DNA of 46,088 nucleotides from Pseudomonas gingeri (GTDB taxonomy: Bacteria; Pseudomonadota; Gammaproteobacteria; Pseudomonadales; Pseudomonadaceae): positions 1 to 46,088 of the forward strand of contig NZ_JACAPR010000035.1 in NCBI RefSeq assembly GCF_013385635.1, in the 5' to 3' direction. Below, one piece after another: positions 16,320 through 24,875 of the stretch. A program made the position numbers and the translations under genes. The notes beneath the pieces are model-generated. The model saw only the letters and a list, made by a program, of their open reading frames with translations, had not been told where the DNA came from and made no database searches. Position 1 is the stretch's first letter. Every line of letters begins with the position of its first letter.

Positions 16320-17792
16320 ATGGCCCGTTTCGAACTGCAAAAACTCTACATCGACGGCGGTTACACCGACGCCGGCGGCGATGCCACTTTCGATGCCATC
16401 AACCCGGCTAACGGTGAAGTTCTCGCCAAAGTGCAACGCGCGACGAAAGAAGACGTCGAACGTGCCGTGGTCAGTGCCGAGAAGGGCCAGAAAGTCTGGG
16501 CGGCGATGACCGCCATGGAACGTTCGCGCATCCTGCGTCGCGCCGTGGATATCCTGCGCGAGCGCAACGACGAGCTGGCCGCCCTGGAAACCCTGGACAC
16601 CGGCAAGGCCTACTCCGAGACCCGCTATGTCGACATCGTCACCGGTGCCGACGTGCTGGAATACTACGCCGGCCTGGTACCCGCCATCGAGGGCGAGCAG
16701 ATCCCGCTGCGCACCACTTCGTTCGTCTACACCCGTCGCGAGCCACTGGGCGTGGTCGCCGGTATCGGTGCCTGGAACTACCCGATCCAGATCGCCTTGT
16801 GGAAGTCCGCACCAGCCCTGGCGGCCGGCAACGCGATGATCTTCAAGCCCAGCGAAGTCACCTCGCTGACCACCCTGAAACTGGCCGAGATCTACACCGA
16901 AGCCGGCGTTCCAGACGGTGTGTTCAACGTGCTGACCGGCAGCGGCCGTGAAGTCGGCACCTGGCTGACCGAGCACCCACGCATCGAAAAGGTCTCGTTC
17001 ACCGGCGGCACCGACACCGGCAAGAAGGTCATGGCCAGCGCTTCCAGCTCGTCGCTGAAAGACGTGACCATGGAACTGGGCGGCAAGTCGCCGCTGATCA
17101 TCTTCGACGACGCCGACCTCGATCGCGCCGCCGACACCGCGATGATGGCCAACTTCTACAGTTCCGGCCAGGTCTGCACCAACGGCACCCGCGTGTTCGT
17201 GCCGAGCCACCTGAAAGCCGCGTTCGAAGCCAAGATCGCCGAGCGTGTCGCGCGAATTCGCGTCGGCAACCCGCAAGACGAGAACACCAACTTCGGCCCG
17301 CTGGTCAGCTTCGCTCACATGGAAAGCGTGCTGGGCTACATCGCCAAGGGCAAGGCCGAAGGCGCCCTCCTGCTGTGCGGCGGCGAACGCCTGACCGCCG
17401 GCGAGTTCGCCAACGGAGCCTACGTGGCGCCGACCGTGTTCACCGACTGCACCGACGAGATGACCATCGTTCGCGAAGAAATCTTTGGCCCGGTGATGAG
17501 CATCCTCAGCTACGAAACCGAAGAAGAAGTGATCCGTCGCGCCAACGACACCGACTTCGGCCTGGCCGCCGGTGTGGTAACCCGCGACCTGAACCGCGCC
17601 CACCGCGTGATTCATCAACTGGAAGCCGGGATCTGCTGGATCAATGCCTGGGGCGAGTCCGACGCGAAGATGCCGGTCGGCGGCTACAAGCAATCGGGTG
17701 TCGGCCGTGAAAACGGTATCAGCTCGCTGAACAACTTCACCCGGATCAAATCGATACAGGTCGAGCTGGGCGATTACGCCTCGGTGTTCTAG
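16320..17792 (+). CDS. betB: BetB, betaine aldehyde dehydrogenase
   Basis: NAD(P)-dependent aldehyde dehydrogenase of 490 residues, oxidising betaine aldehyde to glycine betaine. Landmarks are IGAWNYPIQIALWKSAPALA, the cofactor loop SFTGGTDTGKKV, the catalytic Glu in MELGGKSPL, the catalytic Cys in SSGQVCTNGTRVFV (near residue 286), and the GESDAKMPVGGYKQSGVGRENG end block. Length equals P. aeruginosa BetB (490). GAGGACACT precedes ATG 16320. Second gene of the bet operon. Confidence 0.96.
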   Translation: MARFELQKLYIDGGYTDAGGDATFDAINPANGEVLAKVQRATKEDVERAVVSAEKGQKVWAAMTAMERSRILRRAVDILRERNDELAALETLDTGKAYSETRYVDIVTGADVLEYYAGLVPAIEGEQIPLRTTSFVYTRREPLGVVAGIGAWNYPIQIALWKSAPALAAGNAMIFKPSEVTSLTTLKLAEIYTEAGVPDGVFNVLTGSGREVGTWLTEHPRIEKVSFTGGTDTGKKVMASASSSSLKDVTMELGGKSPLIIFDDADLDRAADTAMMANFYSSGQVCTNGTRVFVPSHLKAAFEAKIAERVARIRVGNPQDENTNFGPLVSFAHMESVLGYIAKGKAEGALLLCGGERLTAGEFANGAYVAPTVFTDCTDEMTIVREEIFGPVMSILSYETEEEVIRRANDTDFGLAAGVVTRDLNRAHRVIHQLEAGICWINAWGESDAKMPVGGYKQSGVGRENGISSLNNFTRIKSIQVELGDYASVF

Positions 17793-17819
17793 GAACCGAG
17801 TTCTGTATTGCCTGTGAGG

Positions 17820-17913
17820 CCGCCATCGCTGGCAAGCCAGCTCCTACAGGTTTGGTGTCGTTCGCCAAGCCTGCGGTTACCCCGCCCTTGTAGGAGCCGG
17901 CTTGCCGGCGATC
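17820..17913. repeat. REP pair (BIME) between betB and betA
   Basis: An inverted unit (CCATCGCTGGCAAGCCAGCT) near 17822-17846 and a direct unit (GTAGGAGCCGGCTTGCCGGC) near 17888-17913, inside the betIBA operon. Confidence 0.85.
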
Positions 17914-17968
17914 GAGTGCGAAGCACTCGTCAGGCCCGACCCGACTCCATCTCAAGAGGGTGCATTCA

Positions 17969-19672
17969 ATGTCCCAAGAATACGATTACATCATCATCGG
18001 TGCCGGCTCGGCCGGTAACACCCTGGCCACCCGCCTGACCGAAGACGAAGGCGTCACCGTCCTGCTGCTGGAAGCCGGTGGTCCCGACTACCGTTTCGAC
18101 TTCCGTACCCAGATGCCCGCCGCCCTGGCGTTCCCACTGCAGGGCCGCCGCTACAACTGGGCCTACGAGACCGATCCGGAGCCGCACATGGACGGCCGCC
18201 GCATGGAATGCGGTCGCGGCAAGGGCCTCGGCGGCTCCTCGCTGATCAACGGCATGTGCTACATCCGCGGCAACGCCATGGACTACGACGGCTGGGCCAA
18301 GCTGCCAGGTCTGGAAGACTGGAGCTACCTCGACTGCCTGCCGTATTTCCGCAAGGCGGAAACCCGTGACATCGGCCCCAACGACTACCACGGCGGCGAA
18401 GGCCCGGTCAGCGTGACCACGCCCAAGGCCGGCAACAACCCGCTGTTCCACGCCATGGTCGAAGCCGGCGTACAGGCCGGCTACCCACGGACCGAAGACC
18501 TGAACGGCTACCAGCAGGAAGGTTTCGGCCCGATGGACCGTACCGTGACGCCCAACGGCCGTCGCGCCAGCACCGCCCGCGGCTACCTGGACACCGCCAA
18601 GCAGCGTTCGACCCTGACCATCGTCACTCACGCCCTGAGCGAAAAGATCCTCTTCGAGGGCAAGCGTGCCGTAGGCGTCCAGTATCTGCTGGGCAGCGCC
18701 GAAGAGCGTGTCGAGGCCCGTGCCCGCAAGGAAGTCATCGTCAGCAGCGGCGCGATTGCCTCGCCACAATTGCTGCAACGTTCCGGCGTCGGCCCGCGCC
18801 AGTTGCTGGAAAGCCTGGACATTCCGGTGGTCCACGACCTGCCGGGCGTCGGCGAGAACCTCCAGGATCACCTGGAGCTGTATCTGCAGTACGCCTGCAC
18901 CCAGCCAGTCTCGCTGTACCCGTCGCTGCTCTGGTACAACCAGCCGGCCATCGGTGCCGAGTGGCTGTTCAATGGCACCGGCATCGGCGCCAGCAACCAG
19001 TTCGAGGCCGGTGGTTTCATCCGTACCCGTCCGGAATTCGAATGGCCGAATATCCAGTATCACTTCCTGCCGGTGGCGATCAATTACAACGGCAGCAACG
19101 GCGTCAAGGAACACGGCTTCCAGGCCCACATGGGCTCCATGCGTTCGCCGAGCCGCGGTCGTGTGCAGGCCACGTCCAGGGACCCGCGCCAGCACCCGAG
19201 CATCCTGTTCAACTACATGGCGACCGAGCAGGACTGGCAGGAATTCCGCGACGGCATCCGCCTGACCCGGGAAATCATGCAACAGCCGGCACTGGACGCT
19301 TACCGTGGCCGCGAAATCAGCCCGGGCATCGAAGTGCAGACCGACGAGGAACTGGACAAATTTGTCCGCGAGCACGCCGAGACCGCGTTCCACCCGTCCT
19401 GCTCGTGCAAGATGGGCACCGACGAGATGGCGGTGGTCGACAATCAGGGTCGCGTACATGGCCTGCAGGGCCTGCGGGTGGTCGATGCGTCGATCATGCC
19501 GATCATCACCACCGGCAACCTGAACGCGCCGACGATCATGATCGCCGAGAAAATCGCCGACAAGATCCGTGGCCGCCAGCCACTGCCGCGCAGCAAGGCC
19601 GACTACTACGTGGCCGGTGAGACGCCGGTGCGTGGCAAGCCGGTGCGTGAAGTGAGCCGTACCGCGCAGTAA
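17969..19672 (+). CDS. betA: BetA, choline dehydrogenase
   Basis: Membrane-associated FAD-dependent GMC oxidoreductase of 567 residues, oxidising choline to betaine aldehyde. The N-terminal ADP-binding motif is YIIIGAGSAGNTLATRL, and the GMC signature is GRGKGLGGSSLINGMCYIRG. The C-terminal active-site region includes HPSCSCKMG and ASIMPIITTGNLNAPTIMIAEK. ATG 17969 is preferred over GTG 17960 because AGAGGG sits 8 bp before it. Last gene of betIBA; electrons go to the respiratory chain. Confidence 0.95.
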   Translation: MSQEYDYIIIGAGSAGNTLATRLTEDEGVTVLLLEAGGPDYRFDFRTQMPAALAFPLQGRRYNWAYETDPEPHMDGRRMECGRGKGLGGSSLINGMCYIRGNAMDYDGWAKLPGLEDWSYLDCLPYFRKAETRDIGPNDYHGGEGPVSVTTPKAGNNPLFHAMVEAGVQAGYPRTEDLNGYQQEGFGPMDRTVTPNGRRASTARGYLDTAKQRSTLTIVTHALSEKILFEGKRAVGVQYLLGSAEERVEARARKEVIVSSGAIASPQLLQRSGVGPRQLLESLDIPVVHDLPGVGENLQDHLELYLQYACTQPVSLYPSLLWYNQPAIGAEWLFNGTGIGASNQFEAGGFIRTRPEFEWPNIQYHFLPVAINYNGSNGVKEHGFQAHMGSMRSPSRGRVQATSRDPRQHPSILFNYMATEQDWQEFRDGIRLTREIMQQPALDAYRGREISPGIEVQTDEELDKFVREHAETAFHPSCSCKMGTDEMAVVDNQGRVHGLQGLRVVDASIMPIITTGNLNAPTIMIAEKIADKIRGRQPLPRSKADYYVAGETPVRGKPVREVSRTAQ

Positions 19673-19689
19673 CCCCTGACACAGATCCT

Positions 19690-19840
19690 TGTAGGAGCCG
19701 GCTTGCCGGCGATCAGGCCCGCAAGCCTTGCATCGCCTGATCGGCCGCCATCGCCGGCAAGCCGGCTCCCACAGGTTCCAGGTCGTTCGCAGCTATTGCG
19801 TCTGGCTCAAAACCCGTGGGAGCGGGCTTGCCCGCGAAGG
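19690..19840. repeat. Three REP units after betA
   Basis: Units near 19690-19714 (direct), 19748-19775 (inverted) and 19815-19840 (direct, GGGCTTGCCCGCGAAG subtype). They lie between betA and the RraA-like gene. The rest of this 331-bp gap (19841-20003) should hold the next promoter; no hexamers stand out. Confidence 0.87.
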
Positions 19841-20003
19841 CATCAGCCCAGGCAGCACAAACCGCCCACCACACAACGTAAACAATCCCCACACCGCCCT
19901 ACCCTTGCTCCTACCCCCCGCGCAGGCCTAATCTATCGGCGCGCAAACGTTTCACCTCGCCCCAATCGACACGCCGCCACATTGCTGGCCACGAGGCTTT
20001 CCC

Positions 20004-20699
20004 ATGTTTGATGTCGTCTCTTCGAGCAAATGGCCTACCGGCTACCTGATCAACCCGAATCCTGAACCGCTCGATCCAAAATGGCTGAAGGAATTCAGCA
20101 AGATCCCCGCCGCCGCCGTGAGCGACTGCCTGGGACGCAACGTCGGTGGCCTGGGCCTCAAGCCTTTCCACGGCAACACCCCGATGCTGGGCAATGCCCT
20201 GACCGTGCGCGTGCGCCCGGGTGACAACCTGATGATCCTCAAGGCCATGCAGATGGCCCGCCCGGGCGATGTACTGGTGATCGACGGCAGCGCCGACCTG
20301 ACCCGTGCCGTGTTCGGCGGCATCATGCGCGCCATGGCCCTCAAGGCCGGGATCGTCGGTGTGGTGATCAACGGCGCCCTGCGCGACCTCGACGAATGGC
20401 AGACCGGCGAACTGCCGGCCTATGCCATCGGTGGCGTACACCGTGGTCCGAGCACCGATGGTGGCGGCGAAATCAACGTGCCGATTTCCTGTGCCGGCAT
20501 GCTGGTGACCCCGGGTGACCTGATGATCGGCGACGGCGACGGCGTGGTCGCCGCGGCCCGTAGCGAACTGCCGGAACTGCTGATCCGCTGCCATGACCTG
20601 CTGGCGCGGGAAAAAGCCACCCTGGCGGCCATCGAAGCCGGTACCCTGGATCCGGATCGTTTCGATGCGATCCTGCGTGCCAAGGGCTGTCCGCTGTAA
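20004..20699 (+). CDS. RraA-like protein, possible HMG/CHA-type aldolase
   Basis: Protein of 231 residues in the RraA/4-hydroxy-4-methyl-2-oxoglutarate aldolase superfamily. Landmarks are SKIPAAAVSDCLGR at residues 31-44, VRPGDNLMILKAM, RPGDVLVIDGSAD, the core GIVGVVINGALRDLDEW (G-x3-G...R-D) and the C-terminal PGDLMIGDGDGVV. Family members are either metal-dependent aldolases/decarboxylases or regulators of RNase E; the GALRD Arg-Asp pair is compatible with catalysis. No neighbouring aromatic-pathway gene supports a specific substrate. GAGG precedes ATG 20004. Cytoplasmic, trimeric fold expected. Confidence 0.8.
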   Translation: MFDVVSSSKWPTGYLINPNPEPLDPKWLKEFSKIPAAAVSDCLGRNVGGLGLKPFHGNTPMLGNALTVRVRPGDNLMILKAMQMARPGDVLVIDGSADLTRAVFGGIMRAMALKAGIVGVVINGALRDLDEWQTGELPAYAIGGVHRGPSTDGGGEINVPISCAGMLVTPGDLMIGDGDGVVAAARSELPELLIRCHDLLAREKATLAAIEAGTLDPDRFDAILRAKGCPL

Positions 20700-20720
20700 C
20701 CCCGGGCTTCGCCCTCCCCC

Positions 20721-20806
20721 TGTAGGAGCCGGCTTGCCGGCGATGAGGCCAGCAAGCCTTGCATCGCCTGATCAGCCGCCATCGCCGGCAAGCCGGCTCC
20801 CACAGG
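20721..20806. repeat. REP pair (BIME) between the RraA-like and TldD-like genes
   Basis: TAGGAGCCGGCTTGCCGGCGA and its complement around a spacer starting GAGGCCAGCAAGCCTTGCAT. The spacer is nearly the same as in the 6.7, 19.7 and 31.7 kb copies, so these are related composite elements rather than independent REPs. Confidence 0.88.
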
Positions 20807-20907
20807 GTTTGTACCGTTCGCAAAATCACCTTTTCCTGACAGACTGGCATCGGGGCCTTTTATAAAATGCCCCGTCGCGGCCACCGCCATTTCCAGGGAG
20901 GTTCCCC

Positions 20908-22350
20908 ATGTTCGACTTCCACCCCCAGCTCAAGCAGCACTTCGCTGCCTTGCGCACGGGCGCTGAATTCTTTTCCCTGCGCTATGTTCGCGAATCCGGC
21001 CAGTACCTGTCGGTGCGCAAGAACGTCCCGGAGCCGCCCAGCCTGAGCCGCGACGAAGGCGCGATGCTGACCGTGCGGGTCAACGGTGTCGAAGCCTATG
21101 CCTCCACCAACGACCTCTCGCGCCAAGGCCTGCAGGCCGCCTTGCAACGGGCCGAAGAACAGGCCAGGCTGATTGCCGGCCACGCCCTGCTCGACCTGCG
21201 CCAACAAACCGTCTCCAGCGAACGCGGCGATTACTGCTCGCCCCAGCTCGAACAGCCCTTTGCCTCGCTGAGCGACTGTTACGCCCTGCTCGCCGTCGAA
21301 TCCGCCGCCGTACCCAGGGACGAGCGCCTGGTCAACTGGGAAGTCAGCCTCGGTGTGACCCATGTCGAGCAGATCTACCTCAACAGTGCCGGGGCCGAAC
21401 TGCGCCAGGCGCAACGTTTCGTCTTCCCGGGCCTGAGCGTGACCGCCTTCGATGGCATGGACAGCCAGACCCGTACCCTCGGTCGCGAGAATTTCGGCCA
21501 GCAAGGCAGTACCGAAGTGCTTGGCCGCTCCGGGCTGATCGGTGCCGGTGCGCGGATCGCCGACCAGGCCCTGCAACTGCTGCTGGCGCCCAACACCCCG
21601 TCGGGCCCGCGCGACCTGCTGCTGACGCCGGACCAGATGATCCTGCAGATCCACGAATCCATCGGTCACCCGCTGGAGCTGGACCGGATCCTCGGCGACG
21701 AACGCAATTACGCCGGCACCAGCTTCGTCAAGGCCGGCGACTTCGGCCACCTGCAATACGGCTCGTCGCTGCTCAACGTAACCTTCGATCCGGAGATCCC
21801 GGAACAGTTGGCCAGCTACGGCCATGACGACGACGGCAGCGCCGCCCACAAACAGTTCCTGATCCGCGAAGGCCTTTTGCTACGGCCGCTGGGTGGCGCG
21901 CTATCGCAGTTCCGCGCCGGCCTCGAAGGTGTCGCCAACAGCCGCGCCTGCAGTTGGAACCGTCCGCCGATCGACCGCATGGCCAACCTGAACATCGAAC
22001 CGGGGGACAAGTCCTTCGCCCAGTTGGTCGGCGGTATCGAAAAGGGCATCCTGATGTCCACCAACCGTTCGTGGTCCATCGACGATGCCCGCAACAAGTT
22101 CCAGTTCGGTTGCGAATGGGGCCAACTGATCGAGAACGGTGAGCTCAAGGGCGTGGTCAAGAACCCCAACTACCGGGCGATTTCCGCGCAGTTCTGGCGC
22201 AACCTCAGCGCGGTCGGCGATGCCACGACCTTTAAGGTCCTGGGCACACCGAACTGCGGCAAGGGCGAGCCCAACCAGGTGATTCGCGTCGGGCATGCGT
22301 CACCCGCCTGCGTATTCAGCCATGTCGATGTGTTTGGAGGAGATGCCTGA
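20908..22350 (+). CDS. TldD-type zinc metallopeptidase subunit
   Basis: Protein of 480 residues of the TldD/PmbA family (peptidase U62). The metal site HESIGH is at residues 249-254 (H-E-x3-H), and a late Cys in PNCGKGEP, near residue 450, matches the third ligand of E. coli TldD. TldD pairs with TldE to form a heterodimeric protease that degrades unfolded peptides and matures microcin B17 or CcdA. Here the partner gene follows with a 1-bp TGATG overlap. It is more divergent than the housekeeping tldD, which pseudomonads keep elsewhere, so this is likely a second, specialised pair. Ribosome site CAGGGAGG precedes ATG 20908. Confidence 0.85.
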   Translation: MFDFHPQLKQHFAALRTGAEFFSLRYVRESGQYLSVRKNVPEPPSLSRDEGAMLTVRVNGVEAYASTNDLSRQGLQAALQRAEEQARLIAGHALLDLRQQTVSSERGDYCSPQLEQPFASLSDCYALLAVESAAVPRDERLVNWEVSLGVTHVEQIYLNSAGAELRQAQRFVFPGLSVTAFDGMDSQTRTLGRENFGQQGSTEVLGRSGLIGAGARIADQALQLLLAPNTPSGPRDLLLTPDQMILQIHESIGHPLELDRILGDERNYAGTSFVKAGDFGHLQYGSSLLNVTFDPEIPEQLASYGHDDDGSAAHKQFLIREGLLLRPLGGALSQFRAGLEGVANSRACSWNRPPIDRMANLNIEPGDKSFAQLVGGIEKGILMSTNRSWSIDDARNKFQFGCEWGQLIENGELKGVVKNPNYRAISAQFWRNLSAVGDATTFKVLGTPNCGKGEPNQVIRVGHASPACVFSHVDVFGGDA

Positions 22351-23687
22351 TGGATCAGTCACAGAGTCAGGCCGCACACTTCCAGGCGCTGGTGCAATGG
22401 CTGCGCGAACACCTGCGGGCCGCCGAGAAATTCACCCTGGGTTATGCCGCCGAGTCCTCGCAGTTCATCCGTTTCAACCACGGCCGCGTGCGTCAGGCCG
22501 GTCAGGTGCAGCAGGCCAGCCTGGACTTCAAGCTGATCGACGCGGGGCGGCATGCGGATCTGCGGATCACCCTCTCCGGCGAACCGGAGCTGGATCGCCA
22601 GCGCCTGGCCGAAGGCCTGCAACAGTTGCGCGAGACCTTACCGTTGTTGCCCGCCGATCCGTACCTGCTGCTCAATCACAATGCCTGGCAGAGTCGCAAT
22701 GTGCAGGACCAGCCGCTGCCGGACACCGCCCGCGTTCTGGAAGAGATCAGCCGGGCCTCGACCGGCCTGGACCTGGTCGGTTTCTATGCCGCCGGCCCCA
22801 TCAGCCGCGGTTTTGCCAGTTCGGACGGGGCGTTCGGTTGGCACCAGGCCAATAGCTTCAACTTCGACTGGAGCCTGTTCCACGAAAACGGCCAGGCGGT
22901 GAAAGCCAGCTATGCCGGGCATGCCTGGGACAGCGACGGTTTCGCCCGGCGTTTCCAGCAGGCCCGCGACCAGCTCGGCTTTCTTGGACGACCGTTGCGC
23001 ACCCTCGCCCCTGGCGAGTACCGCGCATACCTGGCGCCGGCGGCGCTGGAAGAAATCATGGGCATGCTCTGCTGGGGCGGCTTCTCGGCACAGGCCATCG
23101 CCAGCAAGCACAGCCCGTTGCAGAAGCTGTATGCCAGCGAAGCCTCGTTCCACCCGATCGTCTGGTTGAACGAGCAGGTCAGCGGCTCGTTGAGCCCGGC
23201 GTTCTCCAACGAAGGTTATCCGCGCAGCGACCTGTCGCTGGTCGCCAAGGGCTCGGCCAACGGCCAGATGGTCAGTTCCCGCAGTGCCGCCGAGTATGGC
23301 CTGACCACCAACGGCGCGGGCGGCGGCGAATACCCCAGCGCGCTGGAGATGAAAGCCGGACGTTTGGCGCAGCAACAGGTTCTCGAGGAACTGGGCACCG
23401 GCCTGTATATCAGCAACCTGTGGTACCTGAACTACTCGGACCAATCGGCCGGCCGCATGACTGGCATGACCCGCTTCGCCACCTTCTGGGTGGAGAACGG
23501 CGAGATCCAGGCGCCGGTCAGCACCATGCGCTTCGACGACAGTGTCTACAGCCTGCTCGGCACCCAGCTGGAAGCCCTGACCCAGGAACGCGAACTGCTG
23601 TTGTCGGCCAGTACCTACGATCAGCGGCAGACGGCATCGAGCCTGCTGCCGGGGGCACTGATCCGCAAGCTGACGCTGACCTTGTAG
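22350..23687 (+). CDS. TldE/PmbA-type partner subunit
   Basis: Protein of 445 residues related to TldE/PmbA. It has the family's N-terminal domain (FTLGYAAESSQFIRFNHGRV) and C-terminal blocks (NLWYLNYSDQSAGRMTGMTR; LLPGALIRKLTLTL), but no HExxxH, as expected for the non-catalytic subunit. Its ATG overlaps the stop of the upstream gene by 1 bp (GAGGAG just before), so the two are translationally coupled and probably form a heterodimer. Followed by a perfect hairpin of the GTTCCCACGC family. Confidence 0.84.
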   Translation: MDQSQSQAAHFQALVQWLREHLRAAEKFTLGYAAESSQFIRFNHGRVRQAGQVQQASLDFKLIDAGRHADLRITLSGEPELDRQRLAEGLQQLRETLPLLPADPYLLLNHNAWQSRNVQDQPLPDTARVLEEISRASTGLDLVGFYAAGPISRGFASSDGAFGWHQANSFNFDWSLFHENGQAVKASYAGHAWDSDGFARRFQQARDQLGFLGRPLRTLAPGEYRAYLAPAALEEIMGMLCWGGFSAQAIASKHSPLQKLYASEASFHPIVWLNEQVSGSLSPAFSNEGYPRSDLSLVAKGSANGQMVSSRSAAEYGLTTNGAGGGEYPSALEMKAGRLAQQQVLEELGTGLYISNLWYLNYSDQSAGRMTGMTRFATFWVENGEIQAPVSTMRFDDSVYSLLGTQLEALTQERELLLSASTYDQRQTASSLLPGALIRKLTLTL

Positions 23688-23700
23688 ACGAAAAAACCTT

Positions 23701-23731
23701 GATCGTTCCCACGCTCCGCGTGGGAACGATC
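23701..23731. repeat. Perfect hairpin repeat (GTTCCCACGC family)
   Basis: GATCGTTCCCACGC (23701-23714) and GCGTGGGAACGATC (23718-23731) form a 14-bp perfect stem with a TCC loop. It lies 13 bp after the TldE-like gene, preceded by an A-run. It probably closes that transcript and is the minimal form of the 6.1 and 31.6 kb repeats. Confidence 0.82.
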
Positions 23732-23780
23732 AACGATCATCAAAAGCGACAAGATTACCCTGACCAAAACACCCGCATAC

Positions 23781-23825
23781 CTACCCGTTTCGACAGTTGC
23801 CCCGCCAGACCCGGCGCGTTATACA
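23781..23825 (+). promoter_or_regulatory. Possible rhlA promoter with weak lux-type box
   Basis: A CT-N12-AG stretch at 23781-23796 (CTACCCGTTTCGACAG) is followed by a -10-like TATACA at 23820-23825. The box centre would sit about 43 bp upstream of the implied start point, the usual place of las/rhl boxes. The dyad symmetry is poor, so this is only a candidate. It leaves a leader of about 130 nt before the rhlA ATG. Confidence 0.25.
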
Positions 23826-23963
23826 TAGCCCATCATCCGGCGCGGCATTAAAAAGCCAGCACCTCGCTCGTTCTCAACACCCGACCCACAGGCTTCACCC
23901 GCGATTTCGTTACTCAATGCCGCGCCTCTTTCACTCGCCGAAAGTGTTTTGCTGGAGTTTGAT

Positions 23964-24842
23964 ATGAATCATGGAAGCTTCGTCATCAATAATCTGTTCA
24001 GGCATTTCAACGTCCATGTCCAGCGCATCGGCGACGATCCGCGCCGCAATACCGTGCTGCTGGTCAACGGCGCCCTCTCCACCACGTCGTCGTTCACCCG
24101 CACCAGCAAATGCCTGGCCGAGCATTTCAACGTGCTGCTGTTCGACCTGCCGTTTGCCGGCCGCTCCCAGCCCTACAACCCCGATCCGGGGCTGGTGACC
24201 AAGGACGACGAGGTGGAAATGCTCCTGGCACTGGTGGAGCGCTTCGAGGTCAATCACCTGGTGTCGGCGTCCTGGGGCGGGATCTCCAGCCTGCTGACCC
24301 TGGCCAGGAACCCGCCGAGCATCCAGAGTTCGGTGATCATGGCCCTGGCCCCCGACCTCAACCCGCCGATGCTGGCCTACGTGCAGCGGGTCCACGAACT
24401 GATCCAGGTCGACGACAAGTCCGCCATCGGCCATCTGCTCAACGATACCGTCGGCCACTTCCTCCCGTCTCGCCTGAAGACCACCAACCACCAGCACCTC
24501 AGTGCCATGGCCAGCACCGAATACCGCCAGGCGCGCTTTCATATCGATCAGGTGCTGCAACTGGGCGACGGCAACTACCTGCGACCGCTGTCCGCGATCC
24601 GTACCCCGGTGCACTTCATCAACGGCGCCAAGGATATCTATACCCCTGCCGAAGGCGCCCGGCAGTTCCAACGGCACATCCCCCATTGCAGCTTTTCGGT
24701 GGCCGAGGACACCGGGCACCTGCTCGACCTTGAGTCGCGAGTGGCCGCCGACAATGTTCATCGCGCCCTGCTCGGTTTTCTGCTGTCGAAGGAGCAAATA
24801 GCGCGTTGTCGGAGCGCTCAAGCGCAAACCGATCAGGCATAA
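23964..24842 (+). CDS. rhlA: RhlA-type HAA synthase
   Basis: Alpha/beta hydrolase of 292 residues, strongly resembling P. aeruginosa RhlA (shared blocks LAEHFNV, LVSASWGGIS, DDKSAIGHLLN, ARFHIDQVL, PHCSFS). RhlA joins two 3-hydroxyacyl chains from fatty-acid synthesis to make 3-(3-hydroxyalkanoyloxy)alkanoate, the lipid part of rhamnolipids and itself a surfactant. The catalytic triad is visible as Ser103, Asp224 and His252. ATG 23964 follows TGGAG; an upstream TTG in frame is less likely. No rhlB, rhlR or rhlI follows; the next gene, 33 bp on, is an MFS exporter. PhaG is a related family but fits less well. Confidence 0.87.
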   Translation: MNHGSFVINNLFRHFNVHVQRIGDDPRRNTVLLVNGALSTTSSFTRTSKCLAEHFNVLLFDLPFAGRSQPYNPDPGLVTKDDEVEMLLALVERFEVNHLVSASWGGISSLLTLARNPPSIQSSVIMALAPDLNPPMLAYVQRVHELIQVDDKSAIGHLLNDTVGHFLPSRLKTTNHQHLSAMASTEYRQARFHIDQVLQLGDGNYLRPLSAIRTPVHFINGAKDIYTPAEGARQFQRHIPHCSFSVAEDTGHLLDLESRVAADNVHRALLGFLLSKEQIARCRSAQAQTDQA

Positions 24843-24875
24843 TTGGATTCATAGCCTGCTAACAAAGAGCTGCCC

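Noticed and set aside
19703..20011. 102-residue plus-strand frame after betA
   Set aside because: Mostly translated REP sequence; similar MGAGLPA/SPASRLLQ peptides recur wherever REPs occur in the window.
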